Shown: positions 8,146-16,603 of the stretch, piece by piece | Position numbering within the stretch: position 1 is the stretch's first letter | Layout of the letters: each line of letters opens with the position of its first letter | Source of the DNA: Desulfocapsaceae bacterium | GTDB lineage: Bacteria; Desulfobacterota; Desulfobulbia; Desulfobulbales; Desulfocapsaceae | Length of the DNA stretch: 64,000 nt | Assembly: GCA_028697885.1 (NCBI GenBank) | Contig: JAQVER010000003.1 | Span: forward strand, 1 to 64,000 | Direction: 5' to 3' | The notes under the pieces: generated by a model | Seen by the model: the letters and a program-made list of their open reading frames with translations, nothing else | The model's database searches: none | What the model was told of the DNA's origin: nothing | Translations under genes and position numbers: made by a program

Positions 8146-9222
8146 ATGAGTGCTGAGATAAATAATCATATTCCAAAGAGACATTTCTTGAAACAATCCT
8201 TTTACGATCTCAATCATTCTGATCTGGAAACGGTTCTCAATCAGAATGATTTAAACCGCTCAGCAGCGGCGATTCTTTTTAACTGGCATTACAAGAAAAA
8301 AGAAGAGGCTCAATGCCATGAGAAGATTGCCAAAGGCTCCTTGGCCTTTTTCCAGAATAATTTCGATTTTTCTCTGCCCGCAATCGAGACGGTTCATGAG
8401 TCAGAAGATCGGACCGTAAAATTTCTCTTCAAGCTGAAAGACAATCACACGATTGAAACCGTCCTGATTCCCTTCCATAATAAATATTCGATCTGCCTGT
8501 CCTCACAGGTCGGCTGTGCCATGAATTGTTCTTTTTGTTCCACCGGAACCCAGGGACTTACCAGAAATCTGGCTACCAGTGAAATTGTCGGCCAGTTTCT
8601 CCAGGCCTGGCGCTGGCTCGCGAAAAACAGGCCGGGAGAAGAGCGAATTTTAAATATTGTTTTTATGGGACAGGGTGAACCCTTACATAATTTTGATGCC
8701 GTCAAAAAAGTGTGCGAGATATTTTTATCAAAACACGGAACTTCCATTGGTGTGCAAAAAATCACCATTTCAACGGCTGGCTATATCCCCGGACTTCAAA
8801 GATGGAGCCGGGAAATCCCCGGCGTGAACCTGGCGCTCTCTCTTCATTCAGCCTTTGCAGAAAAGAGAAATCAACTCATGCCCATTAATATGAAATATCC
8901 ACTGGCTGCAGTCCTGGCCCATATTGACCAGATACCTTTACATAAAAAACAATTTGTTACCTATGAATATATCCTGATAAAGGATTTTAATGATTCTGCG
9001 GCTGATGCTCAAAAATTAGGCACGGTACTGGCCGGTAAAAGTGCTTATATCAACCTGATTCCTTTTAACTCCTTCCCTGGATCACAATATAAGCGTCCGG
9101 ATGTGGATAAAGTTGAAAAGTTTAAAGAAATTTTGGATACCTTTAAAATCCCGACCTTAATACGAATCGCCAAGGGCGATGATGTATCAGCCGCATGCGG
9201 ACAACTCAATTCCAAGAATTAA
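8146..9222 (+). CDS. rlmN: 23S rRNA/tRNA adenine-C2 methyltransferase RlmN
   Basis: Radical SAM enzyme of 358 residues. The cluster-binding motif CAMNCSFC gives cysteines 124, 128 and 131; the methyl-carrying C-terminal cysteine is C351 in SAACGQL. GQGEPLHNFD and the NLALSLHS strand are typical of RlmN. By family knowledge it methylates A2503 of 23S rRNA and A37 of some tRNAs. The Cfr resistance enzyme shares this layout, but the length and the AACGQL ending favour RlmN. It stands alone, 55 bases before a phosphoesterase gene. Confidence 0.9.
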   Translation: MSAEINNHIPKRHFLKQSFYDLNHSDLETVLNQNDLNRSAAAILFNWHYKKKEEAQCHEKIAKGSLAFFQNNFDFSLPAIETVHESEDRTVKFLFKLKDNHTIETVLIPFHNKYSICLSSQVGCAMNCSFCSTGTQGLTRNLATSEIVGQFLQAWRWLAKNRPGEERILNIVFMGQGEPLHNFDAVKKVCEIFLSKHGTSIGVQKITISTAGYIPGLQRWSREIPGVNLALSLHSAFAEKRNQLMPINMKYPLAAVLAHIDQIPLHKKQFVTYEYILIKDFNDSAADAQKLGTVLAGKSAYINLIPFNSFPGSQYKRPDVDKVEKFKEILDTFKIPTLIRIAKGDDVSAACGQLNSKN

Positions 9223-9277
9223 AGAGCCAGCCAGTGCAGGTGCATGAGGCCGGACCCAGTTAACAGATTAGAAGACA

Positions 9278-9925
9278 ATGAAAATAGCATTATTCAGCGA
9301 TACCCATTCCTTACATGAGCAAATCCACATTCCGGACGCAGATATTTTAATTTTTGCCGGCGACATGACCCATTGCAGAACCGCCAGGGATCTTGCGGAC
9401 TTTAATCGTTTTCTGGGATCTCTGCCCCATAGGCATAAAATCGTGGTGGGCGGCAACCACGATCACAGGCTTGCCCATGATCCGGTAAAAGCCAGACTGC
9501 AACTCTCGGCAGCGATCTATCTTCTCGATGAATTTGTGGTCATCTCCGGGATAAAAATCTACGGAGCACCCTGGCAGCCCTTATTCAACGACCGGGCCTG
9601 TGACGCCTTTGCCTTGCCGCGGGGAAAAGCGCTGAAAGAAAAATGGGATCTGATCCCGCCTGATGTCGATATCTTAGTAACGCACACCCCTCCGGCCGGC
9701 ATTCTCGATCAGGACGGTCCCGTCGCCCATGGCTGTTCGGACCTCACTGCCGCCGTGGCCGCAATCAAGCCCAGGTATCATATTTTCGGCCATATCCACA
9801 GCAATCACGGAATGATTAAATGCGGCCCCACAACGTATATAAACTGCAACGTCCAGGGAGAAAACGGAGAGTTACGATCCGCACTCCTGCTTGATTATGA
9901 CTCAGGTGAACTCCTGAAGAGTTGA
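9278..9925 (+). CDS. Calcineurin-like metallophosphoesterase
   Basis: A 215-residue single-domain metallophosphoesterase. Metal ligands are recognisable as SDTH (D8, H10), AGD (D29), GGNHDH (N60, H61), VTHTPP and GHIHSNHG. No signal peptide, so it should be cytosolic. The substrate cannot be told from sequence; the small size fits the branch that cleaves phosphodiesters or nucleotides. It lies between rlmN and dbpA on the same strand. Confidence 0.85.
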   Translation: MKIALFSDTHSLHEQIHIPDADILIFAGDMTHCRTARDLADFNRFLGSLPHRHKIVVGGNHDHRLAHDPVKARLQLSAAIYLLDEFVVISGIKIYGAPWQPLFNDRACDAFALPRGKALKEKWDLIPPDVDILVTHTPPAGILDQDGPVAHGCSDLTAAVAAIKPRYHIFGHIHSNHGMIKCGPTTYINCNVQGENGELRSALLLDYDSGELLKS

Positions 9926-10052
9926 AGTCTATGAATAATACAATGAAGCGGCAACAATCGCATAGAGCGTGGCCCGACCCCAGACTGTTTAATGAAGTGG
10001 GATATCCCTGATACATGACAATGCAATTACCCTCATAAAAAAAAGACAAACT

Positions 10053-11486
10053 ATGACTGATTCCAACTTCTCCAGCCTTCCTCTTTCCAAGGCGATGCTC
10101 CATAACCTCGATGAAATCGGGTTTAAAGCAATGACCCCTGTTCAGGCCGAAAGTCTTCCCCATATTTTAAAAAATTGTGATGTTATTGTCCAGGCCAAGA
10201 CAGGTAGCGGGAAGACAGCCGCATTTGGACTCGGGGTACTGCACAAACTTCATGTTAAAAAATTCAGAGTCCAATCTCTTATTCTCTGCCCGACCCGAGA
10301 ACTGGCGGATCAGGTAGCCAAAGAATTACGTCGTCTAGCCCAGGCTACCCATAATGTTAAGATACTGACTCTTTGCGGCGGGGCTGCCTTTGCCCCTCAA
10401 TATGAATCGATACTGCATGGGGCTCATATCATTGTGGGAACTCCCGGGCGGGTGTTGCAGCATCTGGATAAAGAACATCTTTCTTTAAAAGATCTTGAGA
10501 CACTGGTCCTTGACGAAGCTGACCGTATGCTCGATATGGGATTTATTGACGACATCAATAGGATTATTGCCCATGCGCCTGAAAATCGTCAGACCTTGCT
10601 CTTTTCAGCCACCTATCCTGAAAAGATCATGAAATTAAGTTCTGCCGTTCAAAAAAACGCCCTTAACATTCAAACCATTTCCGGGGAACAGGCGAATAAG
10701 ATTACGGAATACTTCTACGAAGTGGCCCACGACAAGAAGACTTCAATGCTTATCAAGGCTATTGCCCATCACAAGCCCCAAAACATCCTGGTTTTCTGCA
10801 ATACAAAAGCAGAGACACAAGATGTTGCTGATGCCTTATCTGCTGCCGGGATTGATGCCCTGGCAATTCACGGCGACCTGGAACAATATCAACGAACCGA
10901 TGTTCTTGTCCGCTTTGCCAACAAAAGTTGTTCCGTACTGGTGGCAACAGATGTGGCGGCCAGAGGGCTTGATATCAAAGAACTTGAGATGGTGGTTAAT
11001 TACGACATACCCCAGGATGAAGAGACGTATACCCACCGTATCGGCAGGACAGGACGTGCCGGCAAAGAGGGCTTGGCTATTACCCTCTTTACCGACCATC
11101 AAGCATTTGCAATGGGAAACTATCGCAATACAACGCGCAGATTTGATGATATTAACAAGCTGAATAAGGTTGAAGATGTCACCCTGACCCCACCAAATGT
11201 CACCATTGTTTTAGAGGGCGGGAAAAAGGACAAAATGCGGCCTGGCGATATTCTGGGAGCACTCACGGGTGAGGCTGGTATTGAAGGTAAATATGTGGGG
11301 AAAATAGATATCTATGATCGGCAAAGCTATGTTGCAATTGAGCGCAGTATGGTTAAAAAAGCGTATTCTTATCTGAAGAACGGCAAGATTAAAGGACGCA
11401 CATTTCCTGTCTGGCTCTTTTCTGAAAAAAATTCAGGCGAGGGTGATAAGAAAAAAAAGGCCAAGCCCCCCAGAAAGCAATATTAA
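10053..11486 (+). CDS. dbpA: ATP-dependent RNA helicase DbpA
   Basis: DEAD-box helicase of 477 residues: Q motif around MTPVQAESLP, AKTGSGKTA, PTRELADQ, GTPGR, VLDEADRML, LFSATYP and HRIGRTGRAG in order. The last 75 residues (TIVLEGGKKDKMRPGDILGA to FPVWLF) match the DbpA RNA-binding domain that targets 23S rRNA hairpin 92, so a role in 50S ribosome assembly is likely. The tail is lysine-rich. It converges with the hsp20 operon across a shared hairpin. Confidence 0.9.
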   Translation: MTDSNFSSLPLSKAMLHNLDEIGFKAMTPVQAESLPHILKNCDVIVQAKTGSGKTAAFGLGVLHKLHVKKFRVQSLILCPTRELADQVAKELRRLAQATHNVKILTLCGGAAFAPQYESILHGAHIIVGTPGRVLQHLDKEHLSLKDLETLVLDEADRMLDMGFIDDINRIIAHAPENRQTLLFSATYPEKIMKLSSAVQKNALNIQTISGEQANKITEYFYEVAHDKKTSMLIKAIAHHKPQNILVFCNTKAETQDVADALSAAGIDALAIHGDLEQYQRTDVLVRFANKSCSVLVATDVAARGLDIKELEMVVNYDIPQDEETYTHRIGRTGRAGKEGLAITLFTDHQAFAMGNYRNTTRRFDDINKLNKVEDVTLTPPNVTIVLEGGKKDKMRPGDILGALTGEAGIEGKYVGKIDIYDRQSYVAIERSMVKKAYSYLKNGKIKGRTFPVWLFSEKNSGEGDKKKKAKPPRKQY

Positions 11487-11505
11487 GTTTTGGCGAAAGG
11501 AAAAG

Positions 11506-11544
11506 AACTGGAGGCCCGATCGCAGAGCAATCGAGCCTCCAGTT
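11506..11544. terminator. Bidirectional terminator between dbpA and hsp20
   Basis: Stem AACTGGAGGC (11506-11515) pairs with GCCTCCAGTT (11535-11544). No long T-run on the plus strand; on the minus strand it is followed by CTTTTCC. It lies exactly between two convergent genes. Confidence 0.55.
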
Positions 11545-11553
11545 GAAATAGGT

Positions 11554-11958
11554 TTATCCCGCCGTAACCGTTATTTGGCGGGGGACAGCTTTTTGAGCCT
11601 TGGGTAAGGATAAGCGGAGGACACCGTCTTCCAATTTGGCATTGATCTTGTCTTGGTCGATGGCGTCGGAGAGGGTAAACTGCCGGTAATACTTGCCGGT
11701 TTTAAATTCAGTCAACACCTCCGACTCCTCTGCGTTTTCCCACGGTTTGACGTCTCCGGAAATGGTCAGCACCCCATCCTGAAGGTCAATGCTGATATCA
11801 TTGGCGCCTACCCCCGGCATATCGGCCAGCAGGGTGAGTTCCCGGTCCGCTTCAAAAATATCCACTTCCGGCGTGAATACCAGTCCCGGCCGGGTCTGCT
11901 CGGCGGGAGTTGTGACTTCATGTTTTTCCTTGGCCTGGAGCTCTTTAAATTCAGTCAT
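11554..11958 (-). CDS. Small heat shock protein (Hsp20), third in operon
   Basis: A 134-residue alpha-crystallin domain protein: PEVDIFEADRELTLLADMPG opens the domain and GVLRLSLPKA closes it; a typical I-x-I tail motif is replaced by QITVTAG. Start set at MTEFKEL because GGAGGG lies eight bases before it. Small heat shock proteins hold unfolding proteins without ATP. It is the last gene of a run of three Hsp20 genes transcribed together. Confidence 0.88.
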   Translation of the reverse strand: MTEFKELQAKEKHEVTTPAEQTRPGLVFTPEVDIFEADRELTLLADMPGVGANDISIDLQDGVLTISGDVKPWENAEESEVLTEFKTGKYYRQFTLSDAIDQDKINAKLEDGVLRLSLPKAQKAVPRQITVTAG

Positions 11959-11992
11959 TTTTTTATCCCTCCACGTATTCTCTGATTGATAC

Positions 11993-12454
11993 TTATTTGA
12001 CGCTGATCTGTTTGGGTCTGGCGGCCTCTGCCTTGGCAATGGTGATCGTCAACAATCCGTTGGTCAGTTTTGCCTCCACACTGTTTATTTCGACATCGCC
12101 GGGCAGGCTGATAACCCGTGAAAATTTCCCAGCCTCTCGTTCCTTGCGATGATATCTGGCGTTCTCCCCTTCGGAAGGGATTTTTCGCTCTCCGGAAATT
12201 GCCAGGTTTCTGCCGGTGATTTCCAGATTGATGTCATCGGCCCAGATGCCGGGAAGTTCGGTGCGGACATAGTAGTTCCCCTTATCCTCACTGATATTGA
12301 CAGCAGGGAAGACCTTGGCGGAAAACATCGATGTTCCGGGTTTGCCGAGAATTCCGCCGGTCAGCCAGTTCATCTGCCGGGCCATGCGTTCCATTTCGTC
12401 AAAGGAAAGTGGCCAGCCCATTGACGGAATACCCATCATTTTTCGTGTGATCAT
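11993..12454 (-). CDS. Small heat shock protein (Hsp20), second in operon
   Basis: A 153-residue Hsp20 protein with an N-terminal arm rich in Met (MMGIPSMGWPLSFDEMERMA) followed by an alpha-crystallin domain (FPAVNISEDKGNYYVRTELP to GLLTITIAKA). An ATG lies five codons further upstream, but GGAGGA falls inside that extension seven bases before the second ATG, so the start at 12454 is better supported. Confidence 0.88.
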   Translation of the reverse strand: MITRKMMGIPSMGWPLSFDEMERMARQMNWLTGGILGKPGTSMFSAKVFPAVNISEDKGNYYVRTELPGIWADDINLEITGRNLAISGERKIPSEGENARYHRKEREAGKFSRVISLPGDVEINSVEAKLTNGLLTITIAKAEAARPKQISVK

Positions 12455-12523
12455 GACTAATTCCTCCATGTTTTGAGTTGTCTGCTTTCTTCCTGTAATG
12501 GTTGTTTGATGATAAGTAAAAAA

Positions 12524-13096
12524 TCAGCCGTTTTTGATCTCTATGTGTTTGACATCGGATTTCGGCGCTGTCTTCCGGGGCAGGGTCACGGTTAGAATCC
12601 CCTTGGCAAAAGATGCCTTGACGTTGTCTTGATCCGCATCATCCGGTAAACAAAGGATGCGCTGGAATGAGCCGTAGGAGCGTTCCATGCGATAGTAATT
12701 TTTCTCTTTTTCTTCCTTCTCCTGCTTTTTTTCACCGCGAATGGTGAGGGTGTCATTGACAATTTCCAGTTTGACGTCTTGTTCATCAACACCGGGTATC
12801 TCCACCGTGAGGGTATATTCATGGTCGGTGACTGCCAGATCCAAGGTGGGTTTAAGGATGATGGCGGCATGGGGTAGACCGGATGGGAACGAGGGATTAA
12901 AGATGGCCGAAGACAGGCCGAATCCTCTAAACGTCTGATCGAAAAGTCGGTCGATATCCTGATGAAACTGCTGGAGGGGATTGGTGAGCGTGTCGGCTTG
13001 TTCCTGCCGGCCTTCGTGTTGTACCGGGGCTGTTTTGCCGCTGCCTTCTTCTTCCTTTTGAAACCAGTTCCAGGGAATCCATTTTTTGATGTCCAT
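12524..13096 (-). CDS. Small heat shock protein (Hsp20), first in operon
   Basis: A 190-residue Hsp20. A long charged N-terminal part precedes the alpha-crystallin domain (KPTLDLAVTDHEYTLTVEIP to GILTVTLPRK); the tail ends HIEIKNG, which supplies an I-x-I motif for oligomer contacts. The AGGAGG six bases before MDIKKW fixes the start at 13096. Three adjacent paralogues could form mixed oligomers, with this one the most basic and longest. Confidence 0.88.
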   Translation of the reverse strand: MDIKKWIPWNWFQKEEEGSGKTAPVQHEGRQEQADTLTNPLQQFHQDIDRLFDQTFRGFGLSSAIFNPSFPSGLPHAAIILKPTLDLAVTDHEYTLTVEIPGVDEQDVKLEIVNDTLTIRGEKKQEKEEKEKNYYRMERSYGSFQRILCLPDDADQDNVKASFAKGILTVTLPRKTAPKSDVKHIEIKNG

Positions 13097-13249
13097 AGCC
13101 TGCCTCCTGTGTTGAAAAAAGAATTTTTTTACAACCATTGTTGCCGTTTGACGTGAAAAATAATTCTGTTTTTTTCTGCGTCAATAGAGGAAAAAAGTTT
13201 TTTTGAATTGAGACAACATGCCGATTCTAAAGCATAAAGCACATAGTCT

Positions 13250-13280
13250 GGGTCAGGCCCTGCAATCCAACACTTGACCC
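13250..13280. repeat. Solo REP unit
   Basis: GGGTCAGG at one end and TTGACCC at the other, with CTGCAATCCAAC between. It matches the first 35 bases of the RAYT elements and lies 14 bases before copy B, giving two REP units in tandem. Confidence 0.65.
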
Positions 13281-13293
13281 TTTACACATAACA

Positions 13294-13591
13294 GGGGGCA
13301 GGTCTTGCTATCCAGCAATTGACCCTTTATGATAAATTCATGGTAAGATCTTTGAGAATAGAACTGGGGGGTGGGAATCCTTGCGTGGCCAGATTATATC
13401 TCGGCTCGAAGGAGTTCGTGGACCGAAGGTAAATGTCAGTCGCGGACCGATCTGTAATAACCGAAATTCCCCGCGCCCAACGGCGATTATAGCATGCAGG
13501 AAATCGCGACCTGTTTCAGCGTGCATGATGCAACTGTAAGCCGGGCTGTAAGACAAAAGTACAAGGTGTCGATGCTTGATTGCAAGACCCC
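13294..13591 (+). mobile_element. Miniature RAYT/REP element, copy B (degenerate)
   Basis: Begins with a REP unit (GGGGGCAGGTCTTG) and the remains of the RAYT start (MVRSLRIELGG), then about 120 bases unrelated to copy A, and ends with the same tail (EIATCFSVHDATVSRAVRQK) and GATTGCAAGACC. The right end lacks the outer bases of the inverted repeat. With the solo REP it fills the 532-base gap between the hsp20 operon and thiD; nothing else was seen there. Confidence 0.65.
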
Positions 13592-13628
13592 ATTCATTTT
13601 ATGTCGCAGTCTTTTGGCTGGTAATGAG

Positions 13629-14453
13629 TTACAGGGCATGGACCAGCGGCCCGTTGGCGCCGCTTTTCACCAGTGAGATGGAGCTGCTCCTGCTGATGAT
13701 ACTGTCCATATAGGCAGCGGTCAGGGAAAACGCCTTGCGGTAATCATTTTCCAGGCAATGAAAGGCGGCAAAGGCTGAGGCATAGGTGCAGCCGGTTCCG
13801 TGCAGATTGGCGCTTTGGATGCGTCTTCGTTTGTTGACGATGACTTCCTTGTTGTTCATGACCAGATAATCGTGGATATCTGTCCTGTCAGGTTCAAGAT
13901 GTCCGCCCTTGACGATGACCGCCTGCAGATGCTCATGCCTGGCGAGGAGAGTTTCGGCACACTGCAGAGCTGCTTCTGGTGTTGTTATCTTCTGTGAACA
14001 GAGTTGTTCGAGCTCAGAACAATTGGGGGTCAGGACAGTGACCTTGCTGATGAGTTGAGTGCTCAGCTCGACAAGGTTGGAATTACTGAGCAGGGATTGG
14101 CCGGTGGTCGAGGACAGGACGGGGTCGTAGACCACCTCACCTGAATAATCTGCAAGGAGTTTCCCCAGGGCTGTGGCTATCTCCATGGTACCGATCATGC
14201 CGATTTTGATATGGGTCACATGGTGGTCGGCCAGTACGGCCTGAACCTGGCGAACCACAAGCCCGCCATCCAGAGGGACAGATTCTGTAACGCCCAGGGA
14301 GTTCTGCACGGTAATACAGGTAATCGCCGCCGCGCCATAGACACCGATGGCGGTCATGGTCTTCAGATCAGCCTGGATTCCGGCCCCGCCAGAGGGGTCT
14401 GAACCGGCAATGGTCAATACGGTTGGCGATAATTGGGGTTGCGTGCGATCCAT
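13629..14453 (-). CDS. thiD: Hydroxymethylpyrimidine/phosphomethylpyrimidine kinase
   Basis: ThiD of 274 residues: [20 protein letters not shown] near the N-terminus, [35 protein letters not shown] and the anion-hole motif [12 protein letters not shown]. It phosphorylates HMP and HMP-P for thiamine synthesis. It stands alone here, with no thiE or TPP riboswitch recognised upstream. Confidence 0.92.
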   Translation of the reverse strand: MDRTQPQLSPTVLTIAGSDPSGGAGIQADLKTMTAIGVYGAAAITCITVQNSLGVTESVPLDGGLVVRQVQAVLADHHVTHIKIGMIGTMEIATALGKLLADYSGEVVYDPVLSSTTGQSLLSNSNLVELSTQLISKVTVLTPNCSELEQLCSQKITTPEAALQCAETLLARHEHLQAVIVKGGHLEPDRTDIHDYLVMNNKEVIVNKRRRIQSANLHGTGCTYASAFAAFHCLENDYRKAFSLTAAYMDSIISRSSSISLVKSGANGPLVHAL

Positions 14454-14486
14454 GCAAAATCCATAAAGAATAGAATAGTTTTCTTT

Positions 14487-14551
14487 TCGCGCGGAGACGC
14501 AGAGGCGCGGAGAGAAACTGTTCTTTATTGCTTTTTCATTCTCTGCGCGAG
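14487..14551. repeat. GC-rich repeat with imperfect inverted arms
   Basis: CGCGGAGACGCAGAGGCGCGG is a simple repeat of a type scattered in many deltaproteobacterial genomes. Its right part CGCGGAGAGAA can pair with TTCTCTGCGCG (14539-14549) with one mismatch. It lies in the divergent spacer of thiD and parE. Confidence 0.5.
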
Positions 14552-14666
14552 ATCATTCTTCTTTGCCATGAGCAGTTGATTAATATAATGAAATACAATA
14601 GTATTGCAAGGCTTGAATAAGAGTATAAAAAAAGCCCCTTATAAAACCTATATCCAGTATCATGTT

Positions 14667-16502
14667 ATGACAATATCTTCTCATAATTACGACGAAAGTA
14701 AGATTAAGACACTCAGCTCCCTCGAGCATATACGCAAGCGGCCCGGGATGTATATCGGCCGCCTTGGCACCGGAGCTCACCCGGATGACGGTATTTATAT
14801 CCTGCTCAAGGAGGTCGTTGATAATGCCGTTGATGAATATATCATGGGGGCGGGTAAGCGGGTCAATATCCATATCGGAGAAGACGGGATGGTGACGATT
14901 CGCGACTTTGGCCGGGGGATTCCCCTGGGCAAGATCGTTGACTGCGTCTCCACCATCAATACCGGCGCCAAGTACAATACCGATGTGTTTCAGTTCTCCG
15001 TTGGCCTGAACGGGGTGGGCACCAAGGCGGTGAACGCCCTGTCGTCCTACTTCAGGGTTACGGCCTTTCGCGACGGCAAGTTTGCCAGCGCGGTTTTCGC
15101 CAAAGGAGAGCTGGTCAGCCAGGAGAACGGCGAGAGCAGCGAGCCGAACGGCACCCTGGTGGAATTTATCCCGGACCGGGAGATGTTCCAGGATTTCACC
15201 TTTGATCTTCGCTTCATCGAAGAGAGGTTGTGGCGGTATGCCTATCTCAATGCCGGGATGAAGGTCTATCTGGACAAGACCTGCTATTATTCTGCCAATG
15301 GTCTTCTTGATCTGCTGGCCAAAGAGCTGGACGATCAGAACATATACGAGCCCATCTATTACCGCGATGCCACCCTGGAGTTTTGTTTTTCCCATACCGA
15401 CGGCTATGGCGACACCTATTATTCCTTTGTCAACGGCACCTATACCAGCGAGGGCGGCACCCATCTTTCCGCCTTCCGCGAGGGGATCCTCAAGGGGGTC
15501 AATGAGTTTTCCAAAAAAAGCTTTGTCGGCCAGGATGTGCGGGACGGCATTGTCGGCACCCTGGCGATCAAGATCAAGGACCCCCTCTTTGAATCTCAGA
15601 CCAAGAACAAGCTGGGCAATGGCGATATCCGTTCCTGGATCGTGAACAAGGTGAAAGACGCGGTCTCCAGCACCCTCTATAAAAATAGCGAGACAGCGGA
15701 TAGACTGTTGGAGAAGATCCAGCGCAATGAAAAGGTGAGGAAGGAGCTGCAGAGTGTCCGTCTGGAGGCCAAGGCCAAATCCAAAAAAGTGGCCTTCAAG
15801 ATTCCCCAGCTGAAGGACTGCAAGCATCATCCCACGCGCAAGAAACCATCACCAGACGGCAACGCCAATATGGTTTTCATCACCGAAGGGCAGTCGGCTG
15901 CCGGTTCCATTGTCTCCTCCCGTGACCCGTTGACCCAGGCGGTATTCTCCCTGAAAGGCAAGCCCATGAACGTTCTGGGGCAGAAACTGGCGCTCTTGTA
16001 TAAGAATGAAGAGATGTACTCCCTGATGCGGGCCCTCGACATAGAAGAGTCCATTTCCAATCTGCGCTATGACAAGGTGATCCTGGCCACCGATGCCGAT
16101 GTCGACGGGCTGCATATCCGCAATCTGCTCCTGACCTTCTTTCTCCACTACTTTGAACCGCTGGTAAAGCTCGGTTTCGTCTATATCCTCGAGACCCCGC
16201 TCTTTCGGGTCCGTAACAAGAAAGAGACCTTTTACTGCTACTCAGACAAGGAAAAGACCGCCGCCGTCAAAAAACTGCAAGGGACCAGCGCCAAGGCCGG
16301 CAATGTGGAGATGACCCGTTTCAAAGGACTGGGCGAGATCTCCCCCAAGGAGTTCAAGCAGTTCATCGGCCCTGATATCAGGTTGCAGCAGGTCAATATG
16401 GGGACCATCAGCGAGGTGAGCAAAATCCTCTCTTTTTATATGGGGAAAAATACTCCGGAACGCAAGCAGTACATCATGGAGCACCTGGTGACTACGATTT
16501 AA
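14667..16502 (+). CDS. parE: DNA topoisomerase IV subunit B (ParE/GyrB type)
   Basis: A 611-residue type IIA topoisomerase ATPase subunit. GHKL ATPase motifs: EVVDNAVDEY, DFGRGIPLG and GLNGVGTKAVNAL. The TOPRIM part shows ITEGQSAAGS and DADVDGLHIRNLL. The GyrB insert is absent and the length matches ParE. I prefer the ATG before TISSHNYDESK; an earlier ATG at 14604 adds an unlikely basic stretch. No clear ribosome binding site. The partner subunit follows 101 bases later. Confidence 0.88.
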   Translation: MTISSHNYDESKIKTLSSLEHIRKRPGMYIGRLGTGAHPDDGIYILLKEVVDNAVDEYIMGAGKRVNIHIGEDGMVTIRDFGRGIPLGKIVDCVSTINTGAKYNTDVFQFSVGLNGVGTKAVNALSSYFRVTAFRDGKFASAVFAKGELVSQENGESSEPNGTLVEFIPDREMFQDFTFDLRFIEERLWRYAYLNAGMKVYLDKTCYYSANGLLDLLAKELDDQNIYEPIYYRDATLEFCFSHTDGYGDTYYSFVNGTYTSEGGTHLSAFREGILKGVNEFSKKSFVGQDVRDGIVGTLAIKIKDPLFESQTKNKLGNGDIRSWIVNKVKDAVSSTLYKNSETADRLLEKIQRNEKVRKELQSVRLEAKAKSKKVAFKIPQLKDCKHHPTRKKPSPDGNANMVFITEGQSAAGSIVSSRDPLTQAVFSLKGKPMNVLGQKLALLYKNEEMYSLMRALDIEESISNLRYDKVILATDADVDGLHIRNLLLTFFLHYFEPLVKLGFVYILETPLFRVRNKKETFYCYSDKEKTAAVKKLQGTSAKAGNVEMTRFKGLGEISPKEFKQFIGPDIRLQQVNMGTISEVSKILSFYMGKNTPERKQYIMEHLVTTI

Positions 16503-16603
16503 TCGTCATTTTTAAGTATCGCGTTTTCAATCATAACTGAATTTATTATTTCCATTCCCCAGAAAGAGCTTTCAACTTTCAACTTTTAACTGTCAATTTT
16601 TTT

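Noticed and set aside
14580..15830. A 416-codon minus-strand frame across parE
   Set aside because: Antisense of a well-conserved topoisomerase gene; similar long shadows occur across other GC-rich genes here.
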